Shown here piece after piece: positions 16,348 through 25,606 of a stretch of DNA of 64,000 bases. The stretch is from positions 558,001 to 622,000 of the forward strand of contig NZ_JAFMSY010000001.1 in NCBI RefSeq assembly GCF_017916455.1, written 5' to 3'. Origin of the DNA: Nocardioides xinjiangensis. Lineage in GTDB: Bacteria > Actinomycetota > Actinomycetes > Propionibacteriales > Nocardioidaceae. Within the stretch, counting starts at the first letter, position 1; each line of letters begins with the position of its first letter. Made by a program: the position numbers and the translations under genes. Below the pieces are notes generated by a model that saw only the letters and a program-made list of their open reading frames with translations, made no database searches and was not told the origin of the DNA.

Positions 16348-18021
16348 TCACCTCCTGCGGATCCAGAACGTCGTGCGGGCGGGCTCCGCTCCGCGAGCGG
16401 TCTGGGTAGCGACGACCCGCAGTCGCTTCTTCCCCAGCACGGCCCGGGCCGGCTTGGTGAGCCTCGTCTTGACGGTGGCCGTCGCGCCCGGCGCGACGGT
16501 GTAGGACGACTTCGCCAGCACCAGCGTCCGGCGCTCGCCGCCGGCGAGCTCCACCTTGCGGGCCGAGCGCAGCTTGAGCCTGCCGGCGCAGGGCCGGGCG
16601 GCGTCGCAGGCGATCTCGACCTTGACGACGTCGTTGTTCTTGACCCTGACGACCTTCGGGACGGACAGCTCCCCCGTCGCCGGGGCTGCCGGCGTGGCGG
16701 GAGCCGGCGTGACGATCGCCGCCGTGGTCGACGTCGTCGTGCCACCCAGGGTGGCCAGCGTGAACGTGCGCGCTGCAGCCCCTGCCGGCAGGACGAAGGA
16801 GACGACGAGGTCGGATCCGGTGCCGACGACGCGGCGGGCGTCGCCGCCGAGGCTCACGCACGCCTGCTCACCGGCCGCGAGCCCGCGCACGGTGGCGGCG
16901 ACGGTGGTCCGCTCCGCAGCGCTGACCGGGGTCGAGATGGACAGCGGCTCGGTCGCCGCGGGCGCCCACCGGAGGACCGGCGCGGACTGGAAGGTGGCGC
17001 GGCGCCACTTGTCCCGCACCGTGGAGCTGCCGGCGATGCCGTCGGTCCGGGCGGCGGAGAGGTCCGCCACGTTGTAGGCGACGGCACCCGTCGGCGCCTG
17101 GCTCGCACAGGCGCCGGCGTCGGCGACCTGCATGCTCCGGGTCCAGACGGCGGCGCGCGCCGCGGACGTCGAGCGGCCCACCTCGCCGAGGGCCCAGCCG
17201 GCGAGTCCCGTGCTGTTCGCGTTGCTGCCAGGGGTCGAGGCGTCGCCCTCGAAGGAGCCGTCCGACTTCTGGACGGACTCGAGCCACTGGGTCGCGAGCG
17301 CGACGGCGGCGGCCACCCGGGTCGAGCCGATCCCGGACGCGCGCAGCGAGATGACGGCCAGAGCGGTCACGTCGGCGCTCGGGACGTCGCCGCACTCGGT
17401 GGAGCCGAGGGTGAAGAGGAAGTACCCGGCCGGGCACTGCTGGGCCAGGAGGGCCTGCGTCGCAGCGCCCGCCTCGTCCGACCCTGCCCGTGCGAGGGCC
17501 TCGACCGCGAAGGCCTGGCCGATGGTGTTGGCGTAGTCGGAGAAGCTCGTGTCGTCGCCGATCACGCCGGTGGCGTCGTCGGTGAGGTCCTCGAGCTGCG
17601 CGACCAGGTCCACGTTGTCGTACGCGGTCGCCGCGTCGCGGCCGACTCGCCCCGCGAACGCCGCAGCCTTGGCGGTCGCGTTCGCGTAGCGGCCCTGGCC
17701 GAGGTACTCGTTCCCGGGCCAGGAGTACTCGTCCGACGTGACGTACCCGTACGGGTACGCCTCGGAGGTGACGAGGGCCGGCTCGATCCGGTCGGCGACC
17801 AGCTCGGCCCCGGCGGTGTCGCCGATGGCCTCGAAGGCCAGGCCCGCGTCGATGCTCAGGCCGATGTCGGCGAAGTCGCCCACGGCGATGCCGTCGGTGA
17901 GCTGGCTCGCGATCCAGTCCCCCGCGAGGCGGGTGGGCGTCATGGGCGCCGCGCCGGCGGGCGCCGCGACGAGAGTGGTGGCGGCGACCGCGATGGCGGC
18001 CAGGCCGGAGAGGAGCTTCAT
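16348..18021 (-). CDS. Secreted prenyltransferase/squalene-oxidase-repeat protein, transcobalamin alpha-domain-like
   Basis: 557 residues. Signal peptide MKLLSGLAAIAVAATTLVAAPAGA, then about 300 residues of alpha-helical repeats of the alpha6/alpha6-barrel type (AGDWIASQLTDGIAVGDFAD, ADIGLSIDAGLAFEAIGD, ANSTGLAGWALGEVGRSTSA). The same fold forms the alpha domain of transcobalamin and intrinsic factor. The C-terminal 200 residues look like two beta-sandwich modules. No membrane anchor and no lipobox: secreted or bound to partners. First gene after a cobalamin riboswitch. The ATG at 18021 is preceded by GGGGGAAGGAACC. Family name is secure as a helical-barrel protein; B12 binding is inference from regulation and neighbours. 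Confidence 0.78.
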   Translation of the reverse strand: MKLLSGLAAIAVAATTLVAAPAGAAPMTPTRLAGDWIASQLTDGIAVGDFADIGLSIDAGLAFEAIGDTAGAELVADRIEPALVTSEAYPYGYVTSDEYSWPGNEYLGQGRYANATAKAAAFAGRVGRDAATAYDNVDLVAQLEDLTDDATGVIGDDTSFSDYANTIGQAFAVEALARAGSDEAGAATQALLAQQCPAGYFLFTLGSTECGDVPSADVTALAVISLRASGIGSTRVAAAVALATQWLESVQKSDGSFEGDASTPGSNANSTGLAGWALGEVGRSTSAARAAVWTRSMQVADAGACASQAPTGAVAYNVADLSAARTDGIAGSSTVRDKWRRATFQSAPVLRWAPAATEPLSISTPVSAAERTTVAATVRGLAAGEQACVSLGGDARRVVGTGSDLVVSFVLPAGAAARTFTLATLGGTTTSTTAAIVTPAPATPAAPATGELSVPKVVRVKNNDVVKVEIACDAARPCAGRLKLRSARKVELAGGERRTLVLAKSSYTVAPGATATVKTRLTKPARAVLGKKRLRVVATQTARGAEPARTTFWIRRR

Positions 18022-18109
18022 GGTTCCTTCCCCCGCTGCGACAACGAGGGAAGGCGGCGTGCGCCGCTTCGCCCCGCTGCATTCCTCGACAGCGATGGTG
18101 GTCAAGACG

Positions 18110-18233
18110 CGTCGAGGCGGGTGTTCCGGCTCGCACGGGATGACTCCCGTGCCCACGGTTGCGGGTCAGCGCCGGATTCGGACCGGCTTTCCCCAGCTCG
18201 GGCGTGTGTGGTGCCGACCCGGACGGGCGCGGC
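18110..18233 (-). promoter_or_regulatory. Cobalamin (B12) riboswitch
   Basis: Read on the minus strand the leader shows the family's conserved core in order: GGGGAAAGCCGGTCCGAATC (18193-18174, GGGAA plus the GGTNNNAATCC element), CGGCGCTGACCCGCAACCGT (18173-18154), a hairpin around CACGGGAGTCATCCCGTG, then CGAGCCGGAACACCCGCC (18133-18116). This is the B12-box region of RF00174. It lies about 90 nt upstream of the ATG at 18021. A GC-rich hairpin (GGCGGCGTGCGCCGC) and the ribosome binding site lie in between, so control of translation start is plausible. Adenosylcobalamin is expected to switch the whole operon off. Confidence 0.93.
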
Positions 18234-18239
18234 GCGCGC

Positions 18240-18245
18240 AGCCTA
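18240..18245 (-). promoter_or_regulatory. Possible -10 element of the riboswitch transcript
   Basis: TAGGCT on the minus strand just upstream of the riboswitch core. A matching -35 box was not found, so the transcription start is tentative. Confidence 0.35.
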
Positions 18246-18268
18246 ACCCGCGCACGGCCCCCCACGCA

Positions 18269-18302
18269 CGTCGGCCCGGCGTCCGGGGACGCCGGGCCGA
18301 CG
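18269..18302. terminator. Strong hairpin, probable terminator of the second barrel gene
   Basis: Perfect 16-bp inverted repeat (18269-18284 with 18287-18302; arm CGTCGGCCCGGCGTCC) with a minimal loop, placed 27 nt after the stop of the 18330 gene on the minus strand and before the riboswitch promoter. No U-tract follows, as is common for hairpin terminators in GC-rich actinobacteria. It should separate the two barrel genes into different transcripts. Confidence 0.7.
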
Positions 18303-18329
18303 GCTCGGTCGCGGGTGTGACGCGTGGGG

Positions 18330-19739
18330 TCAGTTGCGCACCCGCAGCGACGTACGCGCGACGTCGTCCGAGGTCTTCACGAGCGCGACTCGGCGCTGGT
18401 TGCCGGTCGGCAGCTGCAGCCGGCGCACGATCTTCTCGCCGGACTTCTTGCCCGTCACGCGCAGGAAGTCGCCCTTGACCTGCATGCAGGCGCTCTCGCT
18501 GGGGGCGAGGCCGTAGACCCGGAACTGCACGCGGTCGCCCGCGCGGGCCTCGCGACGCACCGAGACGATCCGGAGGCGGTCCTTGCTCGCCGGGGCGAAC
18601 TGGAGGCCGAGGATCGCCTGCGAGGTGGCCCGTCGCCACTCGTCACGGGCGTCTGCGGGGATGCCGGACGTCTTGGCCCCGTTCACCCGGTCCTTGCGGT
18701 AGGCCACCGCGCCGGTGTCCTTGGTGAGTGCCGTGCGGCACTTGTACTTGTCGACCGGCTGGTTCTTGCGCACCCACAGCGCCGCCTTGAGCGCGGCGTC
18801 GCGCTTCTTCAGCAGCCCCAGGGCGTAGCCGCCGATGGCGGTGGAGTTGGTGTTGATCTCCGCCGTGCCGGCGCCGCCGCGGATGGCGCCGCTGCCGCGC
18901 TGCCGCGCGGCCAGCCAGGTGCCGGCCTTGGCCAGGGCGGCCTGGACGGCGGGGCTCTTGTCGCCCGACTCGACGAGGTTGATCACCGCGAGGGAGGTGG
19001 CGTCGGGGTCGGCCTCGCTGCCGGCGACGCCCTCGGTGCACGACTGGTTGGGCACGTCGGCCTTGGCGAAGTTCAGCCGGAACCAGCCGGAGGGGCACTG
19101 CTGCTTGAGCAGGGAGTCGCGGGCCGCGCCGGCCTCGGTCGAGTTGGCGAGCGTCAGGGCCCGCACGGCGTACGACTGACCGACCACGTTGGCGTAGTTG
19201 CCGAACTCCGACTTGTCGAAGATGCGGCCCGCGAACGCAGCCGCCTGCGGCTGCGCGGCCGGATCGGCCGGCACGTCGGCGGTGCGCTCCTCGAGGCGGG
19301 TGATGAGGTTGATGCCCCCGTAGCTGGTCGGGTTCCTCTTCGCGGTGCGCGCGAAGGCAGCGGCCTTGGCCAGGGCGCCGGCGTAGGACTCCTTCGTCCC
19401 GTCGCCGACGTACTCGCCGATGCGGGGCTCGAGGGCGTTGTTGATCGCCGTGACGGTCGAACCCTGGCCGGCGACGGTCGAGAGCGCCATGCCGGTGTCG
19501 ATGGTGAGGCCGAAGTCGGGGCCGTAGGGACCCGTCATCAGGCCGTTGGTGAGCTCCCCGGCCAGCCACTGGGCGGCGATCGTCGAGGGGGTGCTGTCGG
19601 TGTTGGCCAGCGCACGGGCGGACCGCAGGGCGGGGGACGGCTCGGCGGAGGCCGGGGCCGCGGTGAGCACGCCGGCCCCCAGCACGGCGCTCGTCAGGGC
19701 GACGGTGGCCGTCCGGAGGGGTCGATTCAGATGGTGCAT
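18330..19739 (-). CDS. Second secreted helical-barrel protein, paralogue of the riboswitch-controlled one
   Basis: 469 residues. Signal peptide MHHLNRPLRTATVALTSAVL...APASA, then the same repeat pattern as the downstream protein: AAQWLAGELTNGLMTGPYG, DFGLTIDTGMALSTVAGQ, TNSTAIGGYALGLLKKRDA, LWVRKNQPV. Only one C-terminal beta module (about 110 residues) instead of two. No anchor. A paralogue of 16348-18021 by shared motif order. Its leader has no B12 riboswitch but ends in GGGAAGGAAGTC-ATG, resembling the GGGGAAGGAACC-ATG of the other copy. It probably has its own promoter inside or just after gatB. Role in B12 capture is inferred only. Confidence 0.75.
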   Translation of the reverse strand: MHHLNRPLRTATVALTSAVLGAGVLTAAPASAEPSPALRSARALANTDSTPSTIAAQWLAGELTNGLMTGPYGPDFGLTIDTGMALSTVAGQGSTVTAINNALEPRIGEYVGDGTKESYAGALAKAAAFARTAKRNPTSYGGINLITRLEERTADVPADPAAQPQAAAFAGRIFDKSEFGNYANVVGQSYAVRALTLANSTEAGAARDSLLKQQCPSGWFRLNFAKADVPNQSCTEGVAGSEADPDATSLAVINLVESGDKSPAVQAALAKAGTWLAARQRGSGAIRGGAGTAEINTNSTAIGGYALGLLKKRDAALKAALWVRKNQPVDKYKCRTALTKDTGAVAYRKDRVNGAKTSGIPADARDEWRRATSQAILGLQFAPASKDRLRIVSVRREARAGDRVQFRVYGLAPSESACMQVKGDFLRVTGKKSGEKIVRRLQLPTGNQRRVALVKTSDDVARTSLRVRN

Positions 19740-19857
19740 GACTTCCTTCCCGCTCGCCGAGGACCGCGGGCGGCGAGCGCCCGTGCAGTCCCCCGAGTGG
19801 TGCGAGCGTTGGTTGGTGATGTGACCAATGTGACTCGCCAGCACCCTAACAAGTTGT

Positions 19858-21354
19858 CTAGACCGTCAACTTCTCCAGAATCAGCTCCCGGACGCGGCCG
19901 GCGTCGGCCTGGCCGCGCATCTCCTTCATGACTGCGCCGATGAGCGCCCCGGCGGCGGCGACCTTGCCGTCGCGGATCTTGTCGGCGACGTCGGGGTTGG
20001 CGGCGATGGCCTTGTCGACGGCGGCCCCCAGGGCGCCGTCGTCGGACACCACGGCCAGCCCGCGCTTCTCGACGACCTCGTCGGGGGTCCCCTCGCCGGC
20101 GAGCACGCCCTCGAGGACCTGGCGGGCCAGCTTGTCGTTGACGACCTTCTCGTCGACCAGCGCCTGGACCCGGGCGACGTCGGTCGGGGTGATGGGCAGG
20201 TCGACCAGGTCGACGCCGTCCTCGTTGCTGCGGCGGGCGAGCTCTCCGAGCCACCACTTCCGCGCGGCCTGCGGGGCCGCTCCGGCCGCGATGGTCTCCT
20301 CGACGAGCCCGAGCGCGCCGGCCCCGACGGTGTCGCGCATTTCGAGGTCGCTGAACCCCCACTCCGCCTGGAGCCGGGCGCGGCGGGCCGTCGGGTTCTC
20401 CGGCAGCGTGCCGCGCAGCTCCTCGACCCACTCGCGGCTCGGCGCGACCGGCACGAGGTCCGGCTCGGGGAAGTAGCGGTAGTCCTCGGCGTCGGACTTG
20501 GCCCGACCACTCGTGGTGATGCCGGTGTCCTCGTGCCAGTGGCGCGTCTCCTGCAGGATCGAGCCGCCGCCGCTGAGGATCGCCGCGTGCCGCTGCATCT
20601 CGTAGCGCACGGCGCGCTCGACGGAGCGGAAGGAGTTGACGTTCTTGGTCTCGGTGCGGGTGCCGAGCACGCCGCTGCCCTTGGGCGAGAGCGACAGGTT
20701 GACGTCGGCGCGCAGGTTGCCCTGGTCCATGCGGGCCTCGGAGACGCCGAGGGCGACGATCAGCTCCCGCAGCTGCGCCACGTAGGCGCGGGCGACCTCG
20801 GGGGCCCGCTCGCCGGCGCCGAGGATGGGTCGGGTGACGATCTCGATCAGCGGGATGCCGGCCCGGTTGTAGTCGACGAGGGAGTGGTCGGCGCCGTGGA
20901 TGCGGCCGGTGGCCCCGCCGACGTGCAGCGACTTGCCGGTGTCCTCCTCCATGTGGGCGCGCTCGATCTCGACCCGGAAGGTCTCCCCGTCCACGTCGAC
21001 GTCCATCCACCCGTCGAAGGCGATGGGCTCGTCGTACTGCGAGGTCTGGAAGTTCTTCGGCATGTCCGGGTAGAAGTAGTTCTTCCGGGCGAAGCGGCAC
21101 CACTCGGCGATCTGGCAGTTGAGCGCGAGGCCGATGCGGATCGCGGACTCCACGGCCTTGCCGTTGACCACCGGCATCGCGCCGGGCAGGCCCAGGCAGG
21201 TCGGGCAGACGCCGGCGTTGGGCTCCCCGCCGAACTCCGCGGGGCAGCCGCAGAACATCTTCGAGGCGGTGTTGAGCTCGACGTGCACCTCGAGGCCGAG
21301 GGCGGGGTCGTACGCCGCCAGCACGTCGTCGTAGGCCATGAGTGTCTCGGTCAT
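19858..21354 (-). CDS. gatB: Aspartyl/glutamyl-tRNA(Asn/Gln) amidotransferase subunit B
   Basis: 498 residues. The GatB kinase domain carries the zinc cysteines C35, C37, C50 and C53 ([25 protein letters not shown]) and the motifs [14 protein letters not shown] and [13 protein letters not shown]. The C-terminal YqeY-like tail contacts tRNA. It phosphorylates Glu-tRNA(Gln) or Asp-tRNA(Asn) before amidation with ammonia from GatA. ATG overlaps the gatA stop by 4 nt. Last of the gatCAB operon; the next gene's promoter seems to overlap its 3' end (TTGACG formed by the last codons). Confidence 0.97.
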   Translation of the reverse strand: MTETLMAYDDVLAAYDPALGLEVHVELNTASKMFCGCPAEFGGEPNAGVCPTCLGLPGAMPVVNGKAVESAIRIGLALNCQIAEWCRFARKNYFYPDMPKNFQTSQYDEPIAFDGWMDVDVDGETFRVEIERAHMEEDTGKSLHVGGATGRIHGADHSLVDYNRAGIPLIEIVTRPILGAGERAPEVARAYVAQLRELIVALGVSEARMDQGNLRADVNLSLSPKGSGVLGTRTETKNVNSFRSVERAVRYEMQRHAAILSGGGSILQETRHWHEDTGITTSGRAKSDAEDYRYFPEPDLVPVAPSREWVEELRGTLPENPTARRARLQAEWGFSDLEMRDTVGAGALGLVEETIAAGAAPQAARKWWLGELARRSNEDGVDLVDLPITPTDVARVQALVDEKVVNDKLARQVLEGVLAGEGTPDEVVEKRGLAVVSDDGALGAAVDKAIAANPDVADKIRDGKVAAAGALIGAVMKEMRGQADAGRVRELILEKLTV

Positions 21355-22883
21355 CGGGATCCCTCGGGGGTCGCGGCACCCGCGAGCTCGGGCGCCTTGT
21401 CGAGCAGCGGGCCGCCCCAGGCGGCGGTGTGGAGCGCCTCGAGGGCGGCACCGACCCGGTAGACGCGGTCGTCGGCCAGGGCCGGTGCGAGCACCTGGAA
21501 GCCGCTGGGCAGGCCGTCCTCCTCGGCGAGCCCGTTGGGGATCGAGATCCCCGGGACGCCGGCGAGGTTGGCCGGGATGGTGGCGAGGTCGTTGAGGTAC
21601 ATCGCCATCGGGTCGTCGAGCTTCTCCCCCAGCCGGAACGCCGTGGTCGGCGCCGTCGGCGAGACGAGGACGTCGACCTGCGCGAAGGCGGCGTCGAAGT
21701 CGCGGCTGATGAGGGTGCGGATCTTCTGCGCCTGCCCGTAGTAGGCGTCGTAGTAGCCGGAGGACAGCGCGTAGGTGCCCAGGATGATGCGGCGCTTGAC
21801 CTCGTCGCCGAAGCCCGCGTCGCGCGTCGCGCGCATGACCTCCTCGGCGCTCGGGTCGCCCTCGGGGACCACGCGCAGGCCGTAGCGCATCGCGTCGAAC
21901 TTGGCGAGGTTGCTCGACGCCTCGGCCGGCAGGATCAGGTAGTAGGTGGCCAGCGCGTGCACGAAGGAGGGGCACGACACCTCCACGACCTCGGCGCCGG
22001 CCCGGACGAGCAGCTCGACGGACTCGTCGAAGCGCGCCATCACGCCGCGCTGCCAGCCGTCGCCGGCGAGCTCGGTGATGACCCCGACCCTGACGCCGGT
22101 CATGTCGCCGGCGGCGCCGGCACGGGCGGCCTCGGTGAAGGACGGCCACTCCTGCTGGATCGACGTGGAGTCGCGGGGGTCGTGCCCGCCGATCACGTCG
22201 TGCAGCATCGCGGCGTCGAGGACGGTGCGGGTGACGGGGCCTGCCTGGTCCAGGCTGTTGGCCAGCGCCACGAGGCCGTAGCGCGACACGCCGCCGTAGG
22301 TCGGCTTCACGCCGACGGTGCCGGTGACCGCACCGGGCTGCCGGATCGACCCACCGGTGTCGGTGCCGATGGCGAGCGGCGCCTCGAACGCGGCGACCGC
22401 CGCGGCGGACCCGCCGCCGGAGCCGCCCGGGATGCGGTCGAGGTCCCACGGGTTGCGCGTGGGCCCGTAGGCGGAGTGCTCGGTGGAGGAGCCCATGGCG
22501 AACTCGTCCATGTTGGTCTTGCCGAGGATCGGGAGGCCGGCGTCGCGCAGGCGCGTCACGACGGTCGCGTCGTAGGGCGGCACCCAGCCCTCGAGGATCC
22601 TCGAGCCGCAGGTGGTCGGCAGTCCCCTGGTGGTCAGCACGTCCTTGACCGCGATCGGCACGCCGTCCAGCACACCGCGCGCCTCGCCGCGGGAGCGGCG
22701 CGCGTCGGACTCGGCGGCCTGCGCGAGCGCTCCGTCGCGGTCGACGTGGAGGAAGGCGTGCACGGCGCCGTCGACGGCCTCGATCCGGTCGAGGTGCGCC
22801 TCGGTGAGGTCGGTCGAGGTGACGTCGCCGGCCGCGAGCGCCTCGGCCAGCTCGGCGGCGGTGCGGCGCACGGTCTCGCTCAT
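21351..22883 (-). CDS. gatA: Aspartyl/glutamyl-tRNA(Asn/Gln) amidotransferase subunit A
   Basis: 510 residues of the amidase-signature family. Catalytic triad visible: K80 ([11 protein letters not shown]), cis-Ser S155 ([13 protein letters not shown]) and nucleophile S179 ([10 protein letters not shown]). It hydrolyses glutamine and channels ammonia to GatB. The [24 protein letters not shown] region near the C terminus is typical of GatA. Shares the A of TGATG with the gatC stop, so translation is coupled. Confidence 0.97.
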   Translation of the reverse strand: MSETVRRTAAELAEALAAGDVTSTDLTEAHLDRIEAVDGAVHAFLHVDRDGALAQAAESDARRSRGEARGVLDGVPIAVKDVLTTRGLPTTCGSRILEGWVPPYDATVVTRLRDAGLPILGKTNMDEFAMGSSTEHSAYGPTRNPWDLDRIPGGSGGGSAAAVAAFEAPLAIGTDTGGSIRQPGAVTGTVGVKPTYGGVSRYGLVALANSLDQAGPVTRTVLDAAMLHDVIGGHDPRDSTSIQQEWPSFTEAARAGAAGDMTGVRVGVITELAGDGWQRGVMARFDESVELLVRAGAEVVEVSCPSFVHALATYYLILPAEASSNLAKFDAMRYGLRVVPEGDPSAEEVMRATRDAGFGDEVKRRIILGTYALSSGYYDAYYGQAQKIRTLISRDFDAAFAQVDVLVSPTAPTTAFRLGEKLDDPMAMYLNDLATIPANLAGVPGISIPNGLAEEDGLPSGFQVLAPALADDRVYRVGAALEALHTAAWGGPLLDKAPELAGAATPEGSR

Positions 22884-23182
22884 CAGGCCTCCTCGCCGAG
22901 GATCCGGGGGACGGAGAAGCGCTGGTCCTCCACGGCGGGCGCGCCGGAGAGCGCCTCCTCGGCGGTGAGCCCGGGCACCACGACGTCCTCGCGGAAGACG
23001 TTGGTCAGGGGGATGGCGTGCGAGGTGGGCGGCACGTCGTCGCCGGCGACGCCGTTGATGGAGGCGACGGAGTCCAGGATCACGCTCAGCTGGGGCGCGA
23101 GGTGATCGAGCTCGGCGTCGGAGAGGTCGATGCGGGCGAGCATGGCCAGGTGGGCCACCTCGTCCCGGGAGATCTCAGGCAT
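22883..23182 (-). CDS. gatC: Aspartyl/glutamyl-tRNA(Asn/Gln) amidotransferase subunit C
   Basis: 99 residues, normal length. [20 protein letters not shown] at the N terminus is the conserved helix that fixes GatC to GatA; the C-terminal half, with [16 protein letters not shown] and a closing RFSVPRIL, is also typical. It holds the GatA-GatB complex together. First gene of gatCAB. ATG at 23182 lies 7 nt after a TAGGAT -10, so the operon is probably transcribed as a leaderless message. Confidence 0.96.
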   Translation of the reverse strand: MPEISRDEVAHLAMLARIDLSDAELDHLAPQLSVILDSVASINGVAGDDVPPTSHAIPLTNVFREDVVVPGLTAEEALSGAPAVEDQRFSVPRILGEEA

Positions 23183-23189
23183 GGGAGTG

Positions 23190-23195
23190 ATCCTA
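23190..23195 (-). promoter_or_regulatory. Probable -10 of leaderless gatCAB promoter
   Basis: TAGGAT on the minus strand, 7 nt before the gatC ATG. Geometry matches the other leaderless starts listed here. Confidence 0.5.
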
Positions 23196-23363
23196 GGTCC
23201 CCGCCCCGCCCGCCTCCGCGCCCGGTCGGGACGGGGGCCGGGACCGGTGTCGTGTTCGTCCCGGACCGGCGGGACCGCCACCACGTGTGCCGGGACCAGC
23301 GCCGGCCGGAACGTCGGCTGCACGGTGCGCGGACGGTCCGTCGCCCGGGGCGAGGTGGTCACG

Positions 23364-24920
23364 ATGAGGGCACGGACGGTGGCGGCGACGGTGGCGGTCC
23401 TGGCGCTCGGGCCGCTCGTGGGGGCGTGCGGAACGGCGTCGCGGATCCCCCAGCCGGAGTCGGTCGCGTCGCCCCCGGCGCCGGCCGCCGCCACGAGGGG
23501 CACGGCGCCACGCAGGCCCCGGGCGCCCGAGCGACGCGGCAGCGAGGACTGGCGGGTCACCAGGCAGGCGCTGCGCGGCGAGGTGGCGGCGTACACCACC
23601 CGGGCGAGCGGCGTCCCCGGGACCCGCGTCGGGCTCAAGGTGTCGACGACCGAGGGCGGCTGGGAGGCGTCGGCGTTCCGCATCGGCTCGTACGAGGGCG
23701 GCACGGGCGCGCTCGTCTGGGAGTCCGGCTCCCGCGTGGGGCGCGAGCAGCCGGGGCCGGTGTTCCGCCCCTACGCGACGCGCACCGTCGTCGCGCCCTG
23801 GAAGCGGGACCTGACGGTGGACACCAGCGGCTGGGAGCCCGGCTTCTACGTCTTCCGGCTGCGGACGGACACCGGCTGGGAGACCCAGGTCCCGTACGTC
23901 GTCACCTCCCCCTCGGCGGCGGGCACGGTCGCCCTCGTCGCGCCGGTCACCACCTGGCAGGCCTACAACCAGTGGGGCGGCTACAGCCTGTACGCCGGCG
24001 CGGACGGCGACACCCGCAGCCACGCGGTCAGCTTCGACCGGCCCTACAACGGCGCGACCGGGGCCAACGACTACCGCACGGCCGCCCTGCCGATCGTCGT
24101 GGGCGCGGAGGCGACCGGCGCCCCGCTGTCGTACTTCACCAACGTCGACCTCCACACGACCCCCGGCGCGCTGGACGGCGCCCGCGGCTACGTGTCGATG
24201 GGCCACGACGAGTACTGGACGCCCACCATGCGGCGGGTCGTGCTGGACGCGCGCGACGCGGGCACCAACCTGGCCTTCCTCGGCGCCAACACGATGTACT
24301 GGCGGGTCCGCCTCGCGCCGGGAGCCGGCGGCCCGGCCCGCGTGGTGGTCGGCTACCGGCACGACGCGCACCTCGACCCGCTGTACGCGCAGGGCTCGCC
24401 CGAGGCGACCGCCCTGTTCCGCGACCCGCCGGCGCCGCGGCCCGAGCACGACCTGCTCGGCATGCAGTACGAGTGCTACCCGGTCGACACGGACTACGTC
24501 GTGGTGACCCCCGGCTGGTGGGGGTTCCGCGGGACGGGGGTGCGCCGCGGGGACCACGTCCACGGACTGGTGGGACCGGAGGCCGACCGCGTCTACCCCG
24601 ACGCCCGGCTGCCTCGCCCCCTGCAGGTCCTCGCCCACTCGCCGTACTCCTGCCGCGGCGTCACCACGTCGTCGCAGTCGGTCTACTACTCCATGCCGTC
24701 CGGGGCCGGCGTGTTCACCGCCGGGACGCTGCGGTGGGGATGCGCGATGGTGGACCGGTGCGAGCGGCCCCTGGGGAAGGACACCCAGCGGTTCACCCGG
24801 ACGGTCACCCACACCCTGGTGCGCGAGTTCGCTCGCGGCCCCGTCGGCCGACGCCACCCCGCCCGGGACAACGTCGACGCGTTCGACCTGCCAGCGGTCA
24901 ACACGGTCCCGGCGAGTTGA
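23364..24920 (+). CDS. N,N-dimethylformamidase beta-subunit-like secreted lipoprotein
   Basis: 518 residues. Signal peptide with lipobox LVGACG (Cys near residue 22), a Pro/Arg-rich linker, a small beta domain ([20 protein letters not shown]) and a large domain with [39 protein letters not shown] and a closing TLRWGCAMV. The large part resembles the C-terminal domain of the beta subunit of bacterial N,N-dimethylformamidase, an iron amidohydrolase. Many actinobacteria have secreted relatives of unknown substrate, so DMF hydrolysis should not be assumed. ATG 23364 is preceded by GGGGCGAGG. Divergent from gatC. Confidence 0.75.
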   Translation: MRARTVAATVAVLALGPLVGACGTASRIPQPESVASPPAPAAATRGTAPRRPRAPERRGSEDWRVTRQALRGEVAAYTTRASGVPGTRVGLKVSTTEGGWEASAFRIGSYEGGTGALVWESGSRVGREQPGPVFRPYATRTVVAPWKRDLTVDTSGWEPGFYVFRLRTDTGWETQVPYVVTSPSAAGTVALVAPVTTWQAYNQWGGYSLYAGADGDTRSHAVSFDRPYNGATGANDYRTAALPIVVGAEATGAPLSYFTNVDLHTTPGALDGARGYVSMGHDEYWTPTMRRVVLDARDAGTNLAFLGANTMYWRVRLAPGAGGPARVVVGYRHDAHLDPLYAQGSPEATALFRDPPAPRPEHDLLGMQYECYPVDTDYVVVTPGWWGFRGTGVRRGDHVHGLVGPEADRVYPDARLPRPLQVLAHSPYSCRGVTTSSQSVYYSMPSGAGVFTAGTLRWGCAMVDRCERPLGKDTQRFTRTVTHTLVREFARGPVGRRHPARDNVDAFDLPAVNTVPAS

Positions 24921-24955
24921 GGCAGGCGGCGGGTCCGTCGGCCATGATGAACGAC

Positions 24956-25606
24956 ATGGGCCTCCCGCGACGCCGCACCGGCGGCACGGCCTCCGCTGCG
25001 GCGGTGGTCGTGCTGGTGGCCCTGCTCGCGGCCGGGTGCACGACGCAGGCCCCGCCGGACGAGCAGGAGACCCCGCGGTCCGCGGCGCTGCACGTCACGA
25101 CCGTCGCGGGCGCCGGCCGCCTCGACGAGCAGACCCGCGCCGACCTCGAGGGTGCCGTCGGCGACGTGCTGTCGGCGTACGTCGTCGAGGCCTTCCTCGG
25201 CGACTTCCCGCGCGAGGAGTTCGTCCGGTCCTTCGAGTCGTTCACCAGCGACGCCGCCCGCGAGGCCGCCGGTGACATCCGCGTGCTCACCGCCGCCGGC
25301 GTCCCCGACGCGACCGCGGTCCGGGCCACCGAGCTCGACGCCCGGCTGTCCTTCCTCACCCAGGGGGGCACCGTGCACGCGGGCACCGCGAACGTCCACT
25401 TCGCGTTCGAGGCCACGATGGAGGACGGCAGCACGCGCCCGCTCACCCTCGACGGCCGGTTCCTCATGGAGTCCGGGAGCGAGGCCTGGTCGGTGTTCGG
25501 CTACGACGTGCGGTTCGACGGCGGCGACGGCGGGACCGTCGAGGGCTCGTCCGCGGGTCCGTCCGGGGGTCCGTCCGGGGAGTCCTCGTCGGGGACGGCG
25601 TCGTGA
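24956..25606 (+). CDS. Small lipoprotein of unknown function
   Basis: About 216 residues. Signal peptide with lipobox LLAAGCTT, then a compact alpha+beta domain (LEGAVGDVLSAYVVEAFLG, RSFESFTSDAAREAAGD, GGTVHAGTANVHFAFEATM) and a Gly/Ser/Pro-rich acidic tail with GPSGGPSGESSSG. The fold pattern is reminiscent of NTF2-like secreted domains but no family is recognised with confidence. ATG codons at 24944, 24947 and 24956 are all in frame. The stop overlaps the GTG of the LCP gene by 4 nt, so the two products are probably made together. Confidence 0.8.
   Translation: MGLPRRRTGGTASAAAVVVLVALLAAGCTTQAPPDEQETPRSAALHVTTVAGAGRLDEQTRADLEGAVGDVLSAYVVEAFLGDFPREEFVRSFESFTSDAAREAAGDIRVLTAAGVPDATAVRATELDARLSFLTQGGTVHAGTANVHFAFEATMEDGSTRPLTLDGRFLMESGSEAWSVFGYDVRFDGGDGGTVEGSSAGPSGGPSGESSSGTAS

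Noticed and set aside
19740-19860. A second B12 riboswitch upstream of the other barrel gene
   Set aside because: The leader was read on the minus strand; no GGGAA, GGTNNNAATCC or GCCACTG/ACCCGC core elements are present.
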